Below are positions 1 through 7,191 of a stretch of DNA of 64,000 bases, in pieces (position 1 is the stretch's first letter; each line of letters starts with the position of its first letter). The position numbers and the translations under genes were made by a program. The notes under the pieces were generated by a model, which was not told the DNA's origin, searched no databases, and saw only the letters and a list, made by a program, of their open reading frames with translations. Source of the DNA: Thiocapsa marina 5811 (lineage in GTDB: Bacteria; Pseudomonadota; Gammaproteobacteria; Chromatiales; Chromatiaceae); assembly GCF_000223985.1 (NCBI RefSeq), contig NZ_AFWV01000003.1:1-64000 (forward strand), given 5' to 3'.

Positions 1-91
1 CGTAGCGGCGGCGATGGTCCTCGTCCAAGGTGCGCGAGAACATCCGCATCGTCTCCTCGTGCGCTGCGCCGTAGCCCGGAAATTCGTTCAT
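1..91 (-). CDS. Transposase N-terminus, ISAzo13-like, cut by window edge
   Basis: On the minus strand an ATG at 91-89 opens a frame that runs off the left edge after 30 codons. The residues (MNEFPGYGAAHEETMRMFSR, then a stretch LDEDHRRRY) resemble the N-terminus of ISAzo13-type transposases, in which a 'L-x-E-x-x-R-R-R-Y-A' element precedes the DNA-binding part. Only about 30 residues are visible, so the family call is tentative. Its place at the edge of an island full of broken genes supports a mobile element. Confidence 0.4.
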   Translation of the reverse strand, partial: MNEFPGYGAAHEETMRMFSRTLDEDHRRRY

Positions 92-193
92 GCGGCAACC
101 ACTCCCGTTCGGATCATCGGGAGCGATGCTCGCAGCACGTCGATTCTTTTTCAAGTCGCTAACGCACTTTTCATACAAGATGGCTGAGGTAAA

Positions 194-1288
194 ATGCCTT
201 ACTTGTTAGTGAATCGTTACCTAGAGCAATACCAGCTGGCTTTTTGTGTTGAACATAGGCAAGCCGCTATCATGCTTCCAAATAATTCTGCTTTAGTGTT
301 TAGCACCGAAGTGAGTGGGTTAAAGAAGCAAACGTCATTCCCCAGTTCTCGGTATGCGTTGAGCAAACGGCAAGGGGTTGACTTGTTTTCCTTCCTTCAC
401 CTATTGGACAGGGAAGGGAGCGACAGATCACCTTCTTGGTTTGATAATTTTGACGATTTTTTTCTTGAGGCCGTGAGGTATCTTTCTTATTCGCCTGGCG
501 AGCCATGTGCTACGTTTGAGATCTCCGAGGATGGCGGCGGTTTCTTCGAAGTGGCACGATTCGATATCGGCGGTGGCGCAGGCAAGTTCATCAGTCTAAA
601 TTTTTCGCACTGCCATGACCACGAATCGTTCCAAAGAATGTGCTTGGAGGTAATGAAACAAGTTGGGCTCGAAATGTTCGGCGCTTGTGGGCGTTCACTT
701 TCGGAAGCATCATGGGCTTGTGTTACGCTTGGTGACTGCGCCCACCTCATGCTTCGTGGACTAGTAAGGCAAATCTTGAGTATTGTCTGGGGCTTTGTCC
801 CGCAATCGTTTAGCAGAGTGGTATGGCGTAACCTTCATAAACGCCACTCGGGGTCAGAACAAATTTTTGAATGCCAACCGAAACGCGAACGCATTGAAGT
901 CGTGCGCTTTGACCGTGATCGAGAACCCCGGGAATTCACAAAGGCCCTCTATGACGACTGCTGCCAGGCGTGCGGGTACAGGATCATTAGCCCCAACGAA
1001 ACCGGGTGCTCTGAAGTTCACCATATCCGACCCTTGAGCGAAAGCGGTCCGGATATGGTTGGTAACATGCTGGTGCTATGCCCTACGCATCACAAGGAAT
1101 TCGACTTGTCGATTCTGGCTATTGATCCTGATTCTTTCCGTATTTCTTCGCTTGCCTCCTCGCATCCTTTGCATGACCAGCCTCTTCGCATTTGCAGCGA
1201 ACATCGGCTTGACCTTCAATGTCTCACATGGGCAAGGGAACGCCAAGAGGCTTTCGCCCAACAAATGCCCAAGCCGGTCGAGCGCTGA
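194..1288 (+). CDS. HNH endonuclease domain protein
   Basis: This 364-residue protein ends in a clear HNH nuclease domain. C257xxC260 and C296xxH299 form the zinc-finger frame, the catalytic V-H-H-I (H276, H277) lies between them, and N291 follows. The first 250 residues match nothing I recognise and may recognise the target or partner. The ATG at 194 is preceded by GAGG at a normal distance. The coding sequence is visibly richer in A and T than the rest of the window, with runs such as TTTTGACGATTTTTTT, which suggests recent acquisition. It lies among toxin-antitoxin and restriction remnants, so a defence nuclease is plausible but not shown. Cleavage specificity cannot be read from the sequence. 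Confidence 0.75.
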   Translation: MPYLLVNRYLEQYQLAFCVEHRQAAIMLPNNSALVFSTEVSGLKKQTSFPSSRYALSKRQGVDLFSFLHLLDREGSDRSPSWFDNFDDFFLEAVRYLSYSPGEPCATFEISEDGGGFFEVARFDIGGGAGKFISLNFSHCHDHESFQRMCLEVMKQVGLEMFGACGRSLSEASWACVTLGDCAHLMLRGLVRQILSIVWGFVPQSFSRVVWRNLHKRHSGSEQIFECQPKRERIEVVRFDRDREPREFTKALYDDCCQACGYRIISPNETGCSEVHHIRPLSESGPDMVGNMLVLCPTHHKEFDLSILAIDPDSFRISSLASSHPLHDQPLRICSEHRLDLQCLTWARERQEAFAQQMPKPVER

Positions 1289-1519
1289 CGGGGTCAGGTC
1301 GTGTTTAAAAGGGGCCTGGCTCAATTCCTGGGGTTGTCGCAACGTTGAGTGGGGCTTCCTCGTAACTTCGGCCATCGTGGCTCGTGGCGCAGAGCGCCAG
1401 GGGCATGCGTGATACCTCAGCGCGGGTGTCACGAGCGATACGGTCTTTTGGGTGGCCGGTCTTACGAGCGAGGAAGTTGAGGCTTGCTCATGAACCCGTC
1501 CACGTCGCTGATCGGAGCC
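1289..1519. other. Non-coding stretch after HNH gene
   Basis: No convincing gene is seen here. The last part (about 1487-1519) is similar to the sequence just before the REP pair at 4811, so a unit somewhat larger than the REP itself has been copied at both places. Confidence 0.5.
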
Positions 1520-1592
1520 GTCGGGTGGACAAGCGCAGCGCTGTCCACCAGCGTTGGCGCGGGGCTCGGTGGACTTCGCTCTCGCTTGTCCA
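1520..1592. repeat. REP pair (head to head), right half truncated
   Basis: Two hairpin units face each other. The left one (1520-1549) is GTCGGGTGGAC...GTCCACC and the right one (from 1568) is GGTGGAC...GTCC. The right unit stops at about 1592 before its expected outer CCACCCTAC, so the copy is broken there. It is the same family as 4811-4889 and 35111-35189. Confidence 0.75.
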
Positions 1593-1595
1593 TAT

Positions 1596-1618
1596 ATGAA
1601 GATAACCGTGGTACGTCC
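1596..1618 (+). repeat. Short junction repeat, copy 1
   Basis: The sequence ATGAAGATAACCGTGG then TACGTCC recurs with three mismatches at 3617-3639. Both copies lie exactly where another feature is cut off: here a REP pair on the left and a vapB fragment on the right. It may be an end of a lost mobile element. Confidence 0.45.
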
Positions 1619-1631
1619 AGGGGTTTCCCGC

Positions 1632-1812
1632 GATCTCCGATGTGCTGAAACGCGGCCTGCAAGCCCATGCGGCAGGCGGCGGAACAAGTCGACGTAAGCC
1701 CGATGACATCTACCGTGAGCTGGATCTCGGCCGGAGCGGCGATGCGGGCGCACCGGCGCGTGAGGTCAAGGCCGCCATGGCGCATCTGATCCGCAGGAAG
1801 CACCAGTGGTGA
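1632..1812 (+). pseudogene. Decayed vapB-like antitoxin fragment
   Basis: The DNA is closely similar to the central and 3' part of the intact antitoxin gene at 3984-4244, from the 'ISEVLKRGLQAYA' region to the final 'RRKHQ'. The start codon and the N-terminal ribbon-helix-helix strand are missing. Small insertions or deletions around 1670-1690 break the reading frame. The stop overlaps the start of the vapC remnant exactly as in the intact pair, so this was once a second copy of the same module. Confidence 0.75.
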
Positions 1813-1942
1813 ACACGGTCGACACCGCGCCACTGGTCGCCCTGTTCGATCGCTGCGGATGGTGACCACGAGAGATGTTTTCGATTCGTTGCGCAGATTG
1901 AATCTCGTGCAACGCTCGCCCGCAAGAGCATTCGGGCCGGGG
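1809..1942 (+). pseudogene. Decayed PIN-domain (vapC) toxin fragment
   Basis: It starts GTG-AAC and reads MNTVDTAPLVALFDRC, matching the first residues of the intact PIN toxin at 4241 (MILVDTGPLVALFDP). A frameshift follows, after which another frame continues 'GDHERCFRFVAQIES', again like the intact toxin. The remaining two thirds, including the later catalytic acidic residues, are gone. It cannot encode an active toxin. Confidence 0.7.
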
Positions 1943-2044
1943 TCGCGCACCACGGCCTGCGAGCGAACTGCGACACATATCCCCTCCGACCTTGCCCCGT
2001 CGTCTTGGCTTGCCGCCTATGCGCCAATGGCGTATGCTCGGAGG

Positions 2045-2365
2045 ATGCTGACGATCATTGAGTCTCCGCTGTTCACAAGGCTCTGGCCGGACTATTGGTC
2101 AGAAGAAGAGCGAGCCGATTTCGCGAGCTATGTTGCTGCCAGTCCAGATGCGGGCGATGTTGTGCCTGGCTCCGGTGGCTGTCGAAAAATCCGTTGGGGA
2201 AGGCCGGGGACCGGGAAGCGCGGCGGAGTCAGAGTCATCTATACCACGCGGCTTTCGAGCGGTGCTGTCGTGCTGCTCATCATGTATGCCAAGAGTGCCG
2301 AGGGCACGATTCCTTCTCACGTATTACGGCAAATTGCAGAGGAGATGGGATATGCCACTCACTGA
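2045..2365 (+). CDS. RelE/HigB-family toxin
   Basis: About 106 residues starting MLTIIESPLF at the ATG at 2045. The order of features fits HigB/RelE-fold mRNA interferases: an early 'LFTRLWPDYWSEEE' helix, a central basic stretch with 'RKIRWGRPGTGKRGG', then 'VRVIYTTRL' and 'LLIMYAKSAEG', ending with a helix. The gene overlaps the next, an XRE-type antitoxin, by 14 bases. That toxin-first order is typical of HigBA. Longer in-frame starts exist upstream, but they run through the vapC remnant and are unlikely. Confidence 0.8.
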   Translation: MLTIIESPLFTRLWPDYWSEEERADFASYVAASPDAGDVVPGSGGCRKIRWGRPGTGKRGGVRVIYTTRLSSGAVVLLIMYAKSAEGTIPSHVLRQIAEEMGYATH

Positions 2366-2657
2366 AAAAGAACTCCTTGAGCGCGATGCCAAGCGCAATA
2401 TTGGCGAGGAACTGCTGCAAGCTATTCGCGACGTGAAGGCGGGGCGTCATGGCGCCGTCTATGAGGTCGAACCTAACGAGGTTGCGGCGACACGCTTGCG
2501 CTGCGGTCTGTCGCAGGCACAGTTTGCAGCTGCCCTTCGTATCTCGCCGCGTACCTTGCAGCAGTGGGAGCAAGGGCGCCGCAGGCCGTCCGGAGCGGCT
2601 GAAACCTTATTGAAGATCGTTGCCCGCCATCCCGAGATTCTGCGCGAAGTCATTTGA
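2352..2657 (+). CDS. XRE-family antitoxin (HigA-like)
   Basis: 101 residues, start MPLTEKELLE. The C-terminal half is a helix-turn-helix of the Cro/CI type: 'ATRLRCGLSQAQFAAALRIS' then 'PRTLQQWEQGRRRPSGAAET'. The N-terminal helices probably bind and block the toxin encoded just upstream. In such pairs the antitoxin also represses its own promoter. The 14-base overlap with the toxin gene implies coupled translation. Confidence 0.85.
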   Translation: MPLTEKELLERDAKRNIGEELLQAIRDVKAGRHGAVYEVEPNEVAATRLRCGLSQAQFAAALRISPRTLQQWEQGRRRPSGAAETLLKIVARHPEILREVI

Positions 2658-2765
2658 AGCACGAGAGCAGCGATAAAAGGGGAATGGCTCGAATGGCGCG
2701 CCGCTTCCGTTTTGCGTGGGTGACCCCGCTGCCCCAGCTTTCGACGTTGCCCGGTCATTGCCTCG

Positions 2766-2984
2766 ATCTCTGCAGAAGCCGTCCTGCGGGGGCTCATTCT
2801 CGAATTGCGCGCCCTGCGCCCCTTTACGGCCGCCGAGCTCTGCAATGTGATCGGACGCAGTGACCCACGGGAACTGTCACGCAGCCGCTTGAAACCGATG
2901 CGGGAGGCTGGGCAAATCGAACTGCGCTACCCGGAAAGCGTCAAGCACCCACACCAAGCCTATTTGGTTCCTGGAAATGCCCAT
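2766..2984 (+). pseudogene. Fragment of a winged-helix C-terminus (AlbA_2/RecG-like ATP-binding family)
   Basis: One frame reads through about 70 residues, including 'EAVLRGLILELRALRPFTAA', 'LSRSRLKPMREAGQIELRYP' and 'KHPHQAYLVP'. That pattern fits the C-terminal winged helix of ATP-binding regulators of the AlbA_2/RecG-like type, which often end in 'hP-x-Q-x-Y'. No start codon or ATP-binding part is present, so this is a leftover piece. The match is from memory of the family and moderately uncertain. The rest of 2658-3019 shows nothing else. Confidence 0.4.
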
Positions 2985-3019
2985 TTGAAAGGGATGCCAT
3001 TCAATCGAGGAGATTTCCC

Positions 3020-3316
3020 ATGTCTATCGCGACCGTCATCATCAACCAGGGGCAGATTGAAATTCCCAAGCACATTCGCGACGAGATGCATTGGGAAAGC
3101 GGCCATGCCCTGATTCTCGAAACCACCGACGCAGGCGTTCTGTTGCGAGCGCAAACGGCGAAAAAGCCGCTGCGACTCGAGGCACTGCGCGGCTTCCTCA
3201 AGCAGGACGGCCCGCCGGTATCCACCGACGACCTGTGCGCGCCGGTCGATGCCGGCGTCGACTGGGATGCGGCGGAACGGCGCAGCCGACCTTGCGCATG
3301 CAACCTTGTCGCATGA
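3020..3316 (+). CDS. AbrB/MazE-type antitoxin, orphan
   Basis: 98 residues. The N-terminus 'TVIINQGQIEIPKHIRDEMH' and 'ILETTDAGVLLRA' is a swapped-hairpin AbrB DNA-binding domain. The tail 'DWDAAERRSR' is typical of VapB antitoxins of this class. The ATG at 3020 follows GGAG. The C-terminus has an odd extra 'PCACNLVA'. No toxin gene follows: the next sequence is a restriction-system remnant, so the partner seems to have been lost or replaced. Confidence 0.75.
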   Translation: MSIATVIINQGQIEIPKHIRDEMHWESGHALILETTDAGVLLRAQTAKKPLRLEALRGFLKQDGPPVSTDDLCAPVDAGVDWDAAERRSRPCACNLVA

Positions 3317-3349
3317 GCGTGCAACCCAGACAGCACAGGAAGACCGGCA

Positions 3350-3621
3350 TGAGTGAGGGACTCAACCGAACCAGGCTGGCGGCGCGTCAAGTTCGGCGAG
3401 GTCGTCCATCTCTCAACAAGGACACCAGCAAGAATCCCCAGGCCGATGGACTCAACCGCTATGTGGGTCTGGAACACCTGGAGCCGGGCGATCTGCGGAT
3501 TCGGACCTGGGGCAACATCGCCTACGGGATCACTTTCACGAACCGTTTCCGGGCGGGGCAAGTGCTGCTCGGCAAGCGCCGAGCCTGTCAGCGCAAGGTC
3601 GCCGTCGCTGATTTCGATGGA
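3350..3621 (+). pseudogene. Type I restriction specificity subunit (hsdS) fragment, frameshifted
   Basis: The start of an HsdS subunit can be read in two frames. One gives 'GWRRVKFGEVVHLS'. Near 3412 the match moves to another frame and continues 'NKDTSKNPQADG', 'NRYVGLEHLEPGDLRIRTWG' and 'GKRRACQRKVAVADFDG'. It then stops abruptly at 3621, inside the junction repeat. Only the first target-recognition domain is represented. No hsdM or hsdR gene is present in the window, so no working system remains here. Confidence 0.75.
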
Positions 3622-3639
3622 AATAACCGTGGTGCGTCC
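3617..3639 (+). repeat. Short junction repeat, copy 2
   Basis: ATGGAAATAACCGTGG then TGCGTCC, nearly the same as 1596-1618. It starts within the last readable codons of the hsdS fragment, so it marks the break point. Confidence 0.45.
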
Positions 3640-3983
3640 CCGGTTTCCCGTTCTGGGTCCATCCGCGGGACGCGATGATGGCGGCCTCCGCCGGGGTGTC
3701 GGCGATGGCATCCCAGACGCTGGTATGAGTTTCGACGCTGCCGTCATTCCCAAGGTCGCCGGCTCTTGGATCTGGCGAATCTCTCAAGCCCCATCGAGAT
3801 GTTGTAGACGCTGTCTGCCGAATCCCTGTTCGCCGATCCTTTCTCCTACCCGGGGCGTTGCCCTGGCCTCGCCGTTTTAATACCGTCCGTATTTGCAGGC
3901 CGCTGGAGCGGCGTGTGAGGGGTGCCAGCGATCGCGACCGGTGCCACGCGGCATGATCCACACGACCAGGAAAGAGAGTCAAC
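3640..3983. other. Non-coding stretch, nothing recognised
   Basis: No reading frame here looks like a real protein, and no repeat or hairpin stands out. It probably consists of debris between the hsdS fragment and the vapBC pair, and it should hold the vapBC promoter at its right end. Confidence 0.4.
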
Positions 3984-4244
3984 ATGGGTACCAGAACCGT
4001 CCGGCTCGACGATGAGGCTGAAAAGACCTTGGGGCATCTGCGCACCCTCACCGGGCTTTCGATCTCCGAGGTGCTGAAGCGCGGCCTGCAAGCCTACGCG
4101 GCACAGGCCGCGGAACAAGCCGACCGCAAGCCCTATGACATCTACTGTGACCTGGATCTTGGCCAGGGCGGCTATGCGGGCGTACCGGCACGCGAGGCCA
4201 AGACAGCGGTCGCGGATCTGATCCGCCGGAAGCACCAGCGGTGA
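3984..4244 (+). CDS. Ribbon-helix-helix antitoxin (VapB-like)
   Basis: 86 residues. The first strand 'GTRTVRLDDEAEKTL' and helix 'LTGLSISEVLKRGLQAYA' form a ribbon-helix-helix DNA-binding domain. The remainder ends in a basic 'LIRRKHQR' tail and probably wraps the toxin. It overlaps the PIN toxin start by 4 bases (GTGA), giving translational coupling. A decayed copy of the same pair lies at 1632-1942, so the module has been duplicated within the island. Confidence 0.85.
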   Translation: MGTRTVRLDDEAEKTLGHLRTLTGLSISEVLKRGLQAYAAQAAEQADRKPYDIYCDLDLGQGGYAGVPAREAKTAVADLIRRKHQR

Positions 4245-4663
4245 TCCTGGTGGATACCGGGCCGCTGGTCGCGCTTTTCGATCCCGCCGATGGCGACCAC
4301 AATGGGTGCGTTCGAGTCCTTGCAGAAATCGAAGAGCCCTTATCCACCACAGTCCCGGTGTTGACCGAGGCGTTTCATCTGCTCGGTCCGGGTCGCATCG
4401 GCTCACAACGGCTGATGGACTTTGTGCCCCGCCAAGGTTTGCAGGTTCATTTCCTCGACGATCGGGCGCTGGTGCGGACCTTTGAGCTGATGCTCCGTTA
4501 TGCCGACCAGCCCATGGACTTGGCAGACGCATCGCTCGTGGTGCTGGCGGAGACCTTAGGTCTGCGTCGGGTTTTCACCATTGATCGCCGGGATTTCGCA
4601 ACCTATCGCATCCGGCAAGGGCATCGCCACCTCGCCTTCGACGCGCTCTCGGGGGCGTCCTGA
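4241..4663 (+). CDS. PIN-domain toxin (VapC-like ribonuclease)
   Basis: 140 residues starting at a GTG. The acidic residues of a PIN nuclease are in place: D5 in 'VDTGPLVALFD', E43 in 'LTEAFHLLG', D93 and D96 in 'MDLADASLV', and D115 in 'FTIDRRDF'. Such toxins cut structured RNA such as initiator tRNA or rRNA until bound by the cognate VapB. The antitoxin lies directly upstream with overlap. Intact by length and motifs. Confidence 0.88.
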   Translation: MILVDTGPLVALFDPADGDHNGCVRVLAEIEEPLSTTVPVLTEAFHLLGPGRIGSQRLMDFVPRQGLQVHFLDDRALVRTFELMLRYADQPMDLADASLVVLAETLGLRRVFTIDRRDFATYRIRQGHRHLAFDALSGAS

Positions 4664-4810
4664 TGCCCGGTCGGTACACGGATCCTGCGCCTTGTGCGCG
4701 GCGTACTTCGAGGCCGCGTCTGCGTTGAATCCGGAGCTGGTGGCACATTGTGAGGGCGATGACGGCGAAAGGACTCGCTCATAAACCCGGCTACGTCGCT
4801 GATCGTAGCT

Positions 4811-4889
4811 GTAGGGTGGACAAGCGCAGCGCAGTCCACCAGCGCCGGCGCGGGGTTCGGTGGACTTCGCTCTCGCTCGTCCACCCTAC
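4811..4889. repeat. REP pair, head to head (GTAG type)
   Basis: The left unit at 4811-4840 is GTAGGGTGGAC...GTCCACC. The right unit at 4859-4889 is its inverted partner, ending GTCCACCCTAC. Each is a GTAG tetranucleotide plus a hairpin, the classic REP layout that RAYT transposases act on. It occupies most of the gene-free interval 4664-5023, where nothing else is recognised. Confidence 0.85.
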
Positions 4890-5023
4890 GGCCGGGATGA
4901 TGAACAACGCCCGGCGAAACTATCCGCGGTGCGGCTGAGAGGATCCGGCGTATACGCTGCAACGCCCATCATGCAGAACGATCCGGCGAATCATCCATCA
5001 ACGAAAAGCCACAAGGACCATCT

Positions 5024-5653
5024 ATGGCGCTCGATCAAAAGGCATTGCAGAAGAAGCGGGCCAAACGTGAGCTGAAACGCAGGCAAACCAAGCCGGCGTC
5101 TTCAGTGCTGCCGGGCGCCCTGTCGGCGGCGCGGGTCTGGGCCAACGTGGGCCGGGCACCGATCGCGGATATCTTTGTCCCGTCGAACCTCTTCGAGCTG
5201 GGCATCGGCACCGTCTGGGTGAGCCGGATTCTTCCGGATGGACGCTATGCCGTAGCCGGGATTGTCGTGGATGTTTTTTGTTTGGGTATCAAGAACGCCT
5301 TGTACAAGATTGTCGATGCGGCCGAGTATCCGACCGTCCTGGCTCGCATCCAAGGGAATACGACGGAGTCGTTCGAGGTCCAGCATCCGAGCTATGCGCG
5401 CAAGCTGGTCGAGGACGCATTGGCCTATGCCAAGGACCTCGGCTTCGAGCCGCACCCGGACTACCGGATTGCCCGGTTGATCTTCGGCGACATCGATGCC
5501 GGCGCCTGCCCGGTGTCCTTCACCTTCGGGAAGGACGGCAAGCCCTTCTATATCAACGGGCCGAACGAAAACCTTGCGATGCAGCGGCGCATCGTCAATC
5601 AGCTGGAGCGTCGCTGTGGTCCGGGGGCATACGACTATCTCGTGATGGCTTGA
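5024..5653 (+). CDS. Conserved hypothetical protein, 209 residues
   Basis: I do not recognise a named family. The first 25 residues are very basic (K/R-rich, with 'KKRAKRELKRRQ'), like a nucleic-acid-binding or disordered tail. The middle is a mixed alpha/beta domain containing 'YAVAGIVVDVFCLGIKNALY'. The C-terminal part holds 'GDIDAGACPVSFTFGKDGKP' and 'FYINGPNE', which look conserved. There is no signal peptide or membrane segment. The ATG at 5024 is the first plausible start; genes on both sides are unrelated. Confidence 0.6.
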   Translation: MALDQKALQKKRAKRELKRRQTKPASSVLPGALSAARVWANVGRAPIADIFVPSNLFELGIGTVWVSRILPDGRYAVAGIVVDVFCLGIKNALYKIVDAAEYPTVLARIQGNTTESFEVQHPSYARKLVEDALAYAKDLGFEPHPDYRIARLIFGDIDAGACPVSFTFGKDGKPFYINGPNENLAMQRRIVNQLERRCGPGAYDYLVMA

Positions 5654-5851
5654 TGGCGTGGCGGCGTCGGATCAGCCTTCGGGGTGAATCGACGCTGTTG
5701 GTCTCGAGGTCGATACTCTGACTTCTGCGGTTGGTTATTCGTGCGTAAGAGACTGATGGAAAGCGAGTCTTTGGCTTGAGTCAGTCGCCGGATGGCCGGT
5801 CGACAGCATCGGATCAAGTACCACCGAAGAGGCGAGGTCATCACAACAACG

Positions 5852-6273
5852 ATGAAGAATATCGAGCTGGCGTCCTTCGACGATTTTCTGCACCTGGCTC
5901 GGCGGCAGCCCGACCCCAGCAATTGCTGTTCGTGTTCACGCGCAACGAGCTTCCGGAGGGTCATACGCCCGAGCAGGCGGAGCACTACAAGGCCGGCCAA
6001 GGCGGGCACCTGGCGCCGGTCGTTTGCGTGGACAAGGTGCCGCATGAGATCGGCGGTTTTTCGGCCTTTGTGGAGGAGGCCGACGGAAATATCGACGACT
6101 GGGCGGTGTTCTTCGTGGCCGCCCTGCCCGGGGTCGCGAATCGCGAGCCGACCCCGCTCGCGGTGGAGGAGGCGCTCGATCGGATGGTCGAGTCCGTGCG
6201 GATCGGGCAGGTCGGCACCTATCTGGCGTTCGATCGCTCGGGTGCGCCTTTGCAGTTTGCCTCGGTCAATTGA
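5852..6273 (+). pseudogene. Conserved small protein, frameshifted
   Basis: Two frames together give one protein. From the ATG at 5852 the frame reads MKNIELASFDDFLHLARRQP. Near 5912 the match shifts by one base and continues 'QQLLFVFTRNELPEGHTPEQ', 'GGHLAPVVCVDKVPHEIGGF' and 'VGTYLAFDRSGAPLQFASVN'. The combined product (about 140 residues) resembles short conserved proteins sometimes labelled, probably wrongly, as ribonucleotide reductase subunits. The single-base slip in a C-rich run may be real decay or a sequencing error. Confidence 0.6.
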
Positions 6274-6281
6274 CGTGCGCT

Positions 6282-6310
6282 CGGCGGGATGTCGGGACGA
6301 CACCCCGCCG
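6282..6310. terminator. Hairpin between convergent genes
   Basis: CGGCGGG at 6282 pairs with CCCGCCG ending at 6310. The stem extends inward to 13 pairs with one mismatch and a 3-base loop. It sits between the 3' end of the frameshifted gene and the 3' end of nosY. There is no clear T run, so its role as a two-way terminator is inferred. Confidence 0.5.
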
Positions 6311-6340
6311 TACCGGCTCGAATCCCTTGTGCGATGGGGG

Positions 6341-7168
6341 TTAGGGTAGGTCGCCCCGACGGAAGAGCAGATACCCACCGAAGGCACACGCGGTGCCGAC
6401 CAGCATCGGGTAGACAATGGCATAGGCCATGTACCCGGCCTGCCCGAAGTTGTCGAGGATGACGTAGGCGGAGGGGCCGAGCATGACCAGCTGCGAATCG
6501 AGCAGGAGCATGGCCGCGGTGCGGAAGACCTGCATGGGGTTGGCCAGGGCGATGCCGACGACCGTCTCGGGCGGGATCTGATTGCGGATCAGGGTGCCGA
6601 GCAGGATGAGATCCAGGAACAGCAGGAGCGTCAGCCAAACGACGAAGGCGGATGCCTGGGCGACATCGGCCGAACGGCTGAGTGTGGAGAGCAGCATCCC
6701 GATGCCCAGAAAACACCAGGCGAGCGCCATCAGAAGTGCGGTGTACCAGATGAAGAGCACCCAGGGTACCTCGGCCCCTTTGACAGAGCCCCAGACGATG
6801 GCGCCGACCATTGCGAGGAACACGGGCAGGAAGACGACCAGGAAACGGCCGGCGAGCTTGCCCCAGTACCAGGGCGCCAGACCGATGGGCAGCGAGAGCA
6901 GATATTCGTAGACGCCGGCCTCGCGGTCGCCGGCCACCGAGCGGACCGTGGTGATGAGCACGAAGACCGGCAGGATGGCCATGGCGAGCTGGATATAGGT
7001 CACCATCAGGCGGGACAGCCCGGTAAAACCCATGATCCGCGACTCGGTCAGCCCGAAGGCGAACAGCAGGACCACCAGCCCGCCGAAGACCAGCGTGTAG
7101 GCGACGAACCACTTGGCCCGGAACGACTCGAGGAGATCGGTTTGGGCGGTCAGCCAGAATTCACGCAT
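6341..7168 (-). CDS. nosY: NosY, ABC-type permease for NosZ maturation
   Basis: 275 residues with six hydrophobic segments and the ABC-2 permease look: an N-terminal 'MREFWLTAQTDLLESFRAKW', then 'LLSLPIGLAPWYWGKLAGRF', ending with a short basic tail. With the ATPase NosF it forms the transporter that supplies NosD with what is needed to build the Cu-S site of N2O reductase. It is the last gene of the nos cluster and follows nosL by 23 bases. Confidence 0.92.
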   Translation of the reverse strand: MREFWLTAQTDLLESFRAKWFVAYTLVFGGLVVLLFAFGLTESRIMGFTGLSRLMVTYIQLAMAILPVFVLITTVRSVAGDREAGVYEYLLSLPIGLAPWYWGKLAGRFLVVFLPVFLAMVGAIVWGSVKGAEVPWVLFIWYTALLMALAWCFLGIGMLLSTLSRSADVAQASAFVVWLTLLLFLDLILLGTLIRNQIPPETVVGIALANPMQVFRTAAMLLLDSQLVMLGPSAYVILDNFGQAGYMAYAIVYPMLVGTACAFGGYLLFRRGDLP

Positions 7169-7191
7169 GGTCTCGGGACTCCATCAAGGGT

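Noticed and set aside
1076-1753. Minus-strand open frame across the REP pair and vapB fragment
   Set aside because: It runs through repeats and a pseudogene and is rich in Arg and Ser; no family resemblance.
2654-2863. Small plus-strand frame after the HigA-like gene
   Set aside because: No ribosome site or family; it overlaps the winged-helix remnant in another frame.
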